From Nocardia jiangxiensis NBRC 101359 (GTDB taxonomy: Bacteria > Actinomycetota > Actinomycetes > Mycobacteriales > Mycobacteriaceae), in NCBI RefSeq assembly GCF_000308615.1, contig NZ_BAGB01000156.1, positions 1 to 43,373 of the forward strand: a stretch of DNA of 43,373 bases. The letters run 5' to 3'. A model generated the notes under the pieces. It had not been told where the DNA came from. It was given only the letters and a program-made list of their open reading frames with translations, and did no database searches. The position numbers were made by a program, and so were the translations under genes. Each line of letters starts with the position of its first letter. The stretch's first letter is position 1. Shown in pieces: positions 38,577 through 43,373 of the stretch.

Positions 38577-39965
38577 ATGACACTCGACACGGATCGGACC
38601 GGCGAATCACGGCTGGACATCGGGGCCAAATTATCCGGATATTCGCTGATGGACGCCCTGCTGTGGCGACGTTCCCGCAGATTCGCGCCGGGGATGCAGA
38701 TCAGCGGCGGCCCGCTGGCCTATCGCAGCACCGCCGCGCCGCGACCGCTGACCCGCGACGAGGAAGCCGCACTGGCCTTCGCTGCCTGCGGAATCACCGG
38801 GCACACCCTGGCCGAGATGCCGTATCGCGACGGTGACCGGCCGGGTGCGGGTGGCGGCAATATCATCGCTCAGCTGGTGGGTCGTACCATCGCCAGCGGC
38901 GACGGGATCCACAGCGTCTCCCTGTTCGTCATCAACGACGAGGGCGTCTCGCTGGTGCGGCGGCCGCAGGATCTGGATCGGACCGAGATCCCGGACCTGA
39001 TCCGGCTCGCGCACGACCGCGAATTGTCGGCACTCTACGAACGCGTGCGGGTACAGGTCCGCGACCGCCGGTCGGACGTGCCCCGGGAAGTACCGTTCGT
39101 CCCGCCGTTCAACCAGTTCTCGGCGAATGTCCCGGGAACCACCTATTTCCTTCCGGTCGCCGAACTCACGGCATTGATGATAAACCTGCTGCTATCGGCT
39201 TTCGAGGACGATTTCGCCTTTTACGTCCTCGACGAACGCAACCGATTCCAGCCCGCCGGTCTGGCGAAATTCGCGCGCTCGCGCGGCGGTCACCTGAACG
39301 ACGATCTGTCCTCCGGCCGCGTGGTCACCGCCGGATTCCTGGACACCTGGCTGTGCGAGTTCGCCGCCATCGAGCAGGGTGCCATGCTGCAGAATCTCGG
39401 GCTCATGACCCAGGCGTTGGGCCTCGGTGGATTCCCGCATTTCGCGGCGCATCCGTTCGCCTGGTATCAGGAGCTCGGCTTCCGGATGAACGATCTGCGG
39501 TTCTCCCGGACCATCGGGGCCGGTCCGCTGATGGCGTCGGTGATGTCGCTGACCGGTCGCAACATGCCGATGCCGACGGCCGTCGGATTCGAGCACGACG
39601 GCGAGCCGCTGCTGCGCCCGTACTGCCCGCCCTACTACCGGAACATGGAAGAGGCTGTCCTGGCGTTCGTCGACTTCAAGTACGCACCCGGCCGCGGCAC
39701 CCTGCGCGACGGCGGTGCGAGCAGCAGCTGGAACGACGGCGCGGCAGTACAGAGCGATATTCCGAAGGCTTCGGATCGCGCCATCGCCGCCACGATCGCC
39801 TACCTGGACTACCTGCACACCCGGTACGGCCGCGTGCCCGCCGACAACGGACCGTTCCGGAGCGTGCTGGCCTATCAGGCCGCCGATCTGGACGAGGACT
39901 TCTACAACCGTTTCTACGTGCCCGATGCGCTGAGCCCGACCCAGCGCGACCGGGCAGCGCAGTGA
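38577..39965 (+). CDS. Unknown 462-aa protein, possibly nitroreductase-like
   Basis: A 462-aa soluble protein with ATG after GAAAGGG. LTRDEEAALAFAACGITGHT and the arginine-rich WRRSRRFAPGMQISGGPLAY near the N-terminus, plus HFAAHPFAWYQELGFRMNDL and VLAFVDFKYAPGRGTLRDGG further on, are not signatures I can name. The first segment vaguely recalls the FMN-binding helix of nitroreductases (lt.eE.a.LafAa.G.tG), but the catalytic and flavin residues are not confirmed. It is followed 104 nt downstream by an SGNH hydrolase gene on the same strand. Family unknown. Confidence 0.75.
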   Translation: MTLDTDRTGESRLDIGAKLSGYSLMDALLWRRSRRFAPGMQISGGPLAYRSTAAPRPLTRDEEAALAFAACGITGHTLAEMPYRDGDRPGAGGGNIIAQLVGRTIASGDGIHSVSLFVINDEGVSLVRRPQDLDRTEIPDLIRLAHDRELSALYERVRVQVRDRRSDVPREVPFVPPFNQFSANVPGTTYFLPVAELTALMINLLLSAFEDDFAFYVLDERNRFQPAGLAKFARSRGGHLNDDLSSGRVVTAGFLDTWLCEFAAIEQGAMLQNLGLMTQALGLGGFPHFAAHPFAWYQELGFRMNDLRFSRTIGAGPLMASVMSLTGRNMPMPTAVGFEHDGEPLLRPYCPPYYRNMEEAVLAFVDFKYAPGRGTLRDGGASSSWNDGAAVQSDIPKASDRAIAATIAYLDYLHTRYGRVPADNGPFRSVLAYQAADLDEDFYNRFYVPDALSPTQRDRAAQ

Positions 39966-40068
39966 CGGCGTGTGGCCGGGCCCGCAGCGCCCGGAACTGC
40001 CCGAGGTAGCGTGTCGATCCGACAGCCGATCGCTGCCACACCACCCTCTTCACGTCCGGAGGTCTGCC

Positions 40069-40854
40069 TTGCCGACATCACCCGCACCCCGTTTCGAGCG
40101 GTTCGTCGCCATGGGAGACAGTCAGACCGAAGGTCTGTGGGACGGTGACGACGAGACCGGTGTGCGCGGCTGGGCGGATCGTTTCGCCGAGCGGCTGGCC
40201 CGGGACAATCCGGATATCGAGTACGCCAACCTCGCGGTCCGTGGCCGCCGCGTCGCCGAGGTCCGGGACGAGCAGCTCGATGCGGCACTGGCCATGCAAC
40301 CCGATGTGGTCGGCATCTGTGCGGGCATGAACGATGTGACCGCGCCCGGCAGCGACTTCGGCGCGGCGCTGGATGTGATGGAGGAGCTGTACGCGAAGCT
40401 CAGCGCCAGCGGTGCGACGGTCGTCACCACGACCTTCCCGGACGCCCGTCGCATCGTCCCGCTCGCCGCGCGCCTCATCGGCCCGCGCATGGATCTGATC
40501 AACGAGCGAATCCGCTTGTGCGCCAACAGATACGACCTGCGTCTGGTCGACCTCTACGCCGCCGAATCGATGGCCGACCTACGCATGTGGAGTCCGGACC
40601 GATTACACGGCTCGCCCGAGGGCCACAACCGGTTCGCCCTGGCCGCAGCCCAAGCCCTCGGCCTCGACGGCGCGGACGACAGCTGGACCGTACCCCCGCC
40701 GAATACCGAAAAGTACCGCGCCGGTGGCACTTTCGGCGAACTCGCCTGGGTGGCGGCCACCGTCCGCCCCTGGCTGTGGCGTCGCCTGCGCGGCGCGTCC
40801 ACCGGTGCCGGCCGCGCGGCCAAACGCCCGGAACTGCGGCCGCTCGAACACTGA
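40069..40854 (+). CDS. SGNH/GDSL-type hydrolase
   Basis: A 261-aa esterase-like enzyme. The TTG start is supported by GGAGG 6 nt upstream, because no in-frame ATG precedes the catalytic block. Block I is FVAMGDSQTEG with the nucleophile S18; the Gly and Asn blocks appear as NLAVRGR and GMNDVTAPG; the Asp-His pair is in DRLHGSPEGHNRFA. The C-terminal 45 residues (WTVPPPNTEKYR and beyond) are an extension that often follows this group in Nocardia/Mycobacterium. Likely a cytoplasmic acyl-ester hydrolase; no signal peptide. Confidence 0.9.
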   Translation: MPTSPAPRFERFVAMGDSQTEGLWDGDDETGVRGWADRFAERLARDNPDIEYANLAVRGRRVAEVRDEQLDAALAMQPDVVGICAGMNDVTAPGSDFGAALDVMEELYAKLSASGATVVTTTFPDARRIVPLAARLIGPRMDLINERIRLCANRYDLRLVDLYAAESMADLRMWSPDRLHGSPEGHNRFALAAAQALGLDGADDSWTVPPPNTEKYRAGGTFGELAWVAATVRPWLWRRLRGASTGAGRAAKRPELRPLEH

Positions 40855-40933
40855 CCCGCCGACGCCGCTCACCGGGCCCGCGGCAGCGCGTTATCCGGTT
40901 GTGCGGTCACCGCCGACAGGTACGCTCGATCCG

Positions 40934-42388
40934 GTGGAATGGAGCTTCCGTACGGCTGAAGAACTCACCGCAGCGCTGCGCGCCGGTGAGGTGACCTCGG
41001 TGGAACTGACCGACGAGGCGATCGCTCGAATCGAGCGGGACGACAAGGACATCAACGCGATCTGCGTGCCGGATTTCGATCGGGCACGGGACGCGGCGCG
41101 CGAGGCCGATCGGGCGCGCGCCCGTGGTGAGGATCGGCCGTTGCTCGGAATTCCGGTGACGGTCAAGGAGTCCTACAACATCGCCGGACTGCCCACGACC
41201 TGGGGTATGCCGCAGTTCGCGGATTTCCGGCCCACCGAGGACGCGGTGCAGGTGGCGCGGGTCAAGGCCGCGGGCGGGGTGGTCCTCGGCAAGACCAATG
41301 TGCCGCTCATGCTGGCGGATCTGCAGAGCTTCAACGAGGTGTACGGCGCCACCAACAATCCGTGGGATCTCGGGCGCACACCGGGCGGCTCCTCCGGCGG
41401 GTCCGCCGCGGCGCTGGCCGCCGGATTCGGCGCGTTGTCCATCGGCTCGGATATCGCCGGATCGCTGCGCGTTCCGGCGCACTTCTGCGGAATCTATTCG
41501 CACAAGCCAACTTTCGGTCTGGTCGCCAACCGTGGTCACATCCCGCCGCCCGCACCAGCGCTGCCGTCGGATCGCGATCTCGGCGTCGTCGGACCGCTGG
41601 CGCGCACCGCCCGCGATCTGTCCCTGCTACTGGATGTGATGGCCGGGCCGGATCCGCTGACACTCGGTGTCGCCTACGAACTCGCGCTACCGCCCGCGCG
41701 ACACGAACGGCTGGGCGAGTTCCGCGTCCTGATCCTCGAGGACCATCCGACCATCACGACCGGTTCGGCGGTGCGCGCTGCGGTCGATCGCGTCGCGGAT
41801 GCGCTCGTCGCCGCCGGAGCCCGGGTGGAACGGCACAGCCCGCTGCTGCCCGACCTGGTCGAGGCCGGGACGCTCTACACCCAGCTGCTGCTGGCGAATC
41901 TCGCCTCCGGCTATCCGGACCAGGCATATGCCTTCATGCGCGAGCACGCCGCAAAGCTGGATCCGGACGATCGGAGTTTGGACGCGGAACGCCTGCGCGG
42001 CGCGGTATTCAGCCATCGCGACTGGGTCGCCGCCAACAACCGCCGTGAGCTGCATCGTCAGGGTTGGCGCGAGTTGTTCGGCGAATTCGACGTCGTGGTC
42101 TGCCCGATCACCCCGACACCCGCCTTCCCGCACGAGCGCGACATCGACCTGAGCACCCGCCGGATCGACATCGACGGTGTCGCATACCCGTTCGCCGATC
42201 AACTCGTCTGGCCGGGCCTGGCCACCATGCCCGGCCTGCCCGCCACCGCCATCCCCGCGGGCCGCTCCCCCGAGGGGCTCCCGGTGGGCGTACAGCTCAT
42301 CGGCCCGATGTTCGAGGACCGCACGCCGCTGCGCCTGGCCGAACTGCTCGAACAGGAGATCGGCGGCTTCGAGGAGCCGTACCGGTAG
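40934..42388 (+). CDS. Amidase signature family hydrolase
   Basis: A 484-aa amidase-signature enzyme from the GTG at 40934. The catalytic triad is readable: Lys78 in GIPVTVKESYN, the cis-Ser region GGSSGGSAAA (residues 151-160) and nucleophile Ser177 in GSDIAGSLR. DIAGS replaces the more common DIGGS. YATHKPT-type GIYSHKPTFGLV and PGLPATAIPAGRSPEGLPVG follow in the usual order. Substrate amide unknown. It is separated by 79 nt from the SGNH hydrolase gene and may be co-transcribed. Confidence 0.93.
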   Translation: MEWSFRTAEELTAALRAGEVTSVELTDEAIARIERDDKDINAICVPDFDRARDAAREADRARARGEDRPLLGIPVTVKESYNIAGLPTTWGMPQFADFRPTEDAVQVARVKAAGGVVLGKTNVPLMLADLQSFNEVYGATNNPWDLGRTPGGSSGGSAAALAAGFGALSIGSDIAGSLRVPAHFCGIYSHKPTFGLVANRGHIPPPAPALPSDRDLGVVGPLARTARDLSLLLDVMAGPDPLTLGVAYELALPPARHERLGEFRVLILEDHPTITTGSAVRAAVDRVADALVAAGARVERHSPLLPDLVEAGTLYTQLLLANLASGYPDQAYAFMREHAAKLDPDDRSLDAERLRGAVFSHRDWVAANNRRELHRQGWRELFGEFDVVVCPITPTPAFPHERDIDLSTRRIDIDGVAYPFADQLVWPGLATMPGLPATAIPAGRSPEGLPVGVQLIGPMFEDRTPLRLAELLEQEIGGFEEPYR

Positions 42389-42944
42389 AGCCTTTCCCGC
42401 CGTGGCACGGCTCGACAGCGCGTGGCCACGGCGGGATGGGGGCAGGGCCGTCTCTCGCACCACCACGTGACGGCCTGCCCTGGAGATCAGTTGGGGGATT
42501 CTGTCGCGGAACGGTTTTCGGTGAGCCCGAATCCGTGGCCGCGCAAGCACATTCATGTATCACGCAGGTGGCACTCCCGGCATGTCGCGAGCGCGCCATG
42601 GTTGGTTGCCCGTCAGCGGTACACAGCCGCTCGGCGCCGATGCTGAGCATCGGCTTGCGGAACACCGTGCCGAACAACGGGATTGGTAACAAGTCCATCA
42701 CGGAGCAGTCCTGCGGGACGGATGGAATCGAATAGCTCGCAGCGAAGCACTGCTCACTACTTCGCTGGTAGATAGCTCGAGGGGTGTAACAGACGGGGTT
42801 TCGGGGGTAGACCGGTTCGAGCGAACTCCACGTGTACGGACGCTGATCGATATGTGACTCGATACCCGGAATCGACGAACGTGCGCTACCGTGATGCCCG
42901 GCGTTTGCCAACACGTATGGATCTGCACGGAAGGAACCTGTCGA
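42389..42944. other. Intergenic, no gene recognised
   Basis: About 550 bases. Overlapping minor open frames look like shadow translations. It contains an inverted repeat near 42741-42766 (AGCGAAG/CTTCGCT, 12-nt loop) of unknown meaning and the promoter of the LGFP-repeat gene. Confidence 0.45.
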
Positions 42945-43286
42945 ATGGGATTCGAAGTCAAGGGAACGATCGGCGACCACTACAACGAAGCCGGCGGCGC
43001 GTCGAGCCCCTTGGGTGAGCCGACCTCGGAGGAGCTGGACGCCCCCAACGGCGGCAAGTACCAGGAATTCACTGGCGGCGTAATCTATTTCAGCCTCCCG
43101 ACGGGCACCTACACCGTGTACGGCGAGATCCGCAAGGCGTGGGAGGCCGACGGCGGCGCGGGCGGCCCGCTCGGCTACCCGACCTCCGACGAGCAGGACA
43201 TCGAGGGCGGCAAGATCAGCAACTTCGAGCACGGCTCGATCAGCTACTCGATTGCTGACAACGCCACGACGATCAACCGGGCCTGA
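42945..43286 (+). CDS. LGFP-repeat protein without signal peptide
   Basis: A 113-aa protein of two LGFP repeats: IGDHYNEAGGASSPLGEPTS with KYQEFTGGVIYFS, and IRKAWEADGGAGGPLGYPTS with KISNFEHGSISYS. Such repeats occur in actinobacterial cell-wall proteins (for example Corynebacterium PS1-like and secreted esterases) and probably bind the envelope. This one lacks any signal peptide or membrane segment and is made only of repeats, so its location is unclear. ATG after AAGGAACC. A very strong terminator follows, which indicates high expression. Confidence 0.9.
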   Translation: MGFEVKGTIGDHYNEAGGASSPLGEPTSEELDAPNGGKYQEFTGGVIYFSLPTGTYTVYGEIRKAWEADGGAGGPLGYPTSDEQDIEGGKISNFEHGSISYSIADNATTINRA

Positions 43287-43304
43287 GGTTCCGCGCGATC
43301 GACA

Positions 43305-43342
43305 GGTGGGCACCGACCGATCGGTCGGTGCCCACCGTTTTG
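43305..43342 (+). terminator. Strong intrinsic terminator
   Basis: A perfect palindrome with arms GTGGGCACCGACC around GATC (43306-43335), followed by GTTTTGT. It lies 20 nt after the LGFP-repeat stop. Confidence 0.9.
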
Positions 43343-43373
43343 TCCGATTCTCCTGGCAAATCATTGCGAATAG

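Noticed and set aside
42741..42766. AGCGAAG/CTTCGCT inverted repeat as a terminator
   Set aside because: It lies about 350 nt from the amidase stop with no gene nearby and no U-tract, so no function can be supported.
42297..43364. A 355-aa minus-strand frame across the LGFP-repeat gene and the gap
   Set aside because: It is the antisense of the LGFP gene and its rest shows no recognisable domain.

Overview
The window is high-GC actinobacterial DNA. Frequent GTG and TTG starts, ATGA/GTGA overlaps, a GTP-dependent PEP carboxykinase, DUF5994 and DUF5313 proteins, an SAV2177-type methyltransferase, a LGFP-repeat protein and many TetR/MarR regulators point to the Mycobacteriales, most likely Nocardia or a close relative. 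This assignment is inferred from gene content only.

Left edge (1-5.5 kb): a decayed locus (phosphoribosyltransferase remnant, one intact DUF5994 gene, a second broken DUF5994-like copy), an unknown membrane protein, a small putative secreted peptide, and an arginyl-tRNA synthetase with the HVGHLR signature.

The centrepiece (5.6-12.5 kb, all on the minus strand) looks like an undescribed RiPP-type (ribosomally made, post-translationally modified peptide) gene cluster. In transcription order it holds a SARP/BTAD-like regulator, an MFS exporter, a 166-aa membrane-anchored protein coupled to an HTTM (vitamin K-dependent carboxylase-like) membrane protein, a 49-aa precursor-like peptide ending in a CDC-containing core, a small protein with WHxH and HHFPYFG motifs resembling the GRDP-like family, a divergent M3-like HETGH metallopeptidase and a Gfo/Idh/MocA oxidoreductase. 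The peptide gene has its own promoter region with an 11-bp-arm inverted repeat and is followed by a perfect 15-bp hairpin. No lanthipeptide, YcaO or radical-SAM enzyme is present. Two transposase remnants lie just upstream of the regulator gene, which is consistent with horizontal acquisition.

13-21.9 kb: a MarR gene and a decayed SDR/SgcJ-like/NAD(P)-oxidoreductase locus; then a MarR gene divergent from a complete three-subunit non-oxidative hydroxyarylate decarboxylase operon (vdcBCD type) with two palindromic operators; then an operon of a 72-aa protein, an SDR without the usual catalytic residues, an unknown 235-aa protein, an NmrA-like oxidoreductase, an ECF sigma factor with a SnoaL-like tail and a short sigma-region-2-like protein.

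22.2-34.3 kb: SAV2177-type methyltransferase, Smr protein, a 1200-aa Ser/Thr kinase-WD40 receptor-like protein, two TetR genes, an SDR with clear operators, DUF5313 protein, pckG, an ArsR-type regulator sharing a motif with the pckG promoter, and a degraded class III adenylate cyclase.

34.3-43.4 kb: a TetX-like flavin monooxygenase, a second flavin monooxygenase divergent from a TetR with an extra C-terminal HTH (twin operators between them), a secreted protein, an unknown 462-aa protein, an SGNH hydrolase, an amidase and a LGFP-repeat protein with a strong terminator. No tRNA, rRNA or CRISPR array was recognised.
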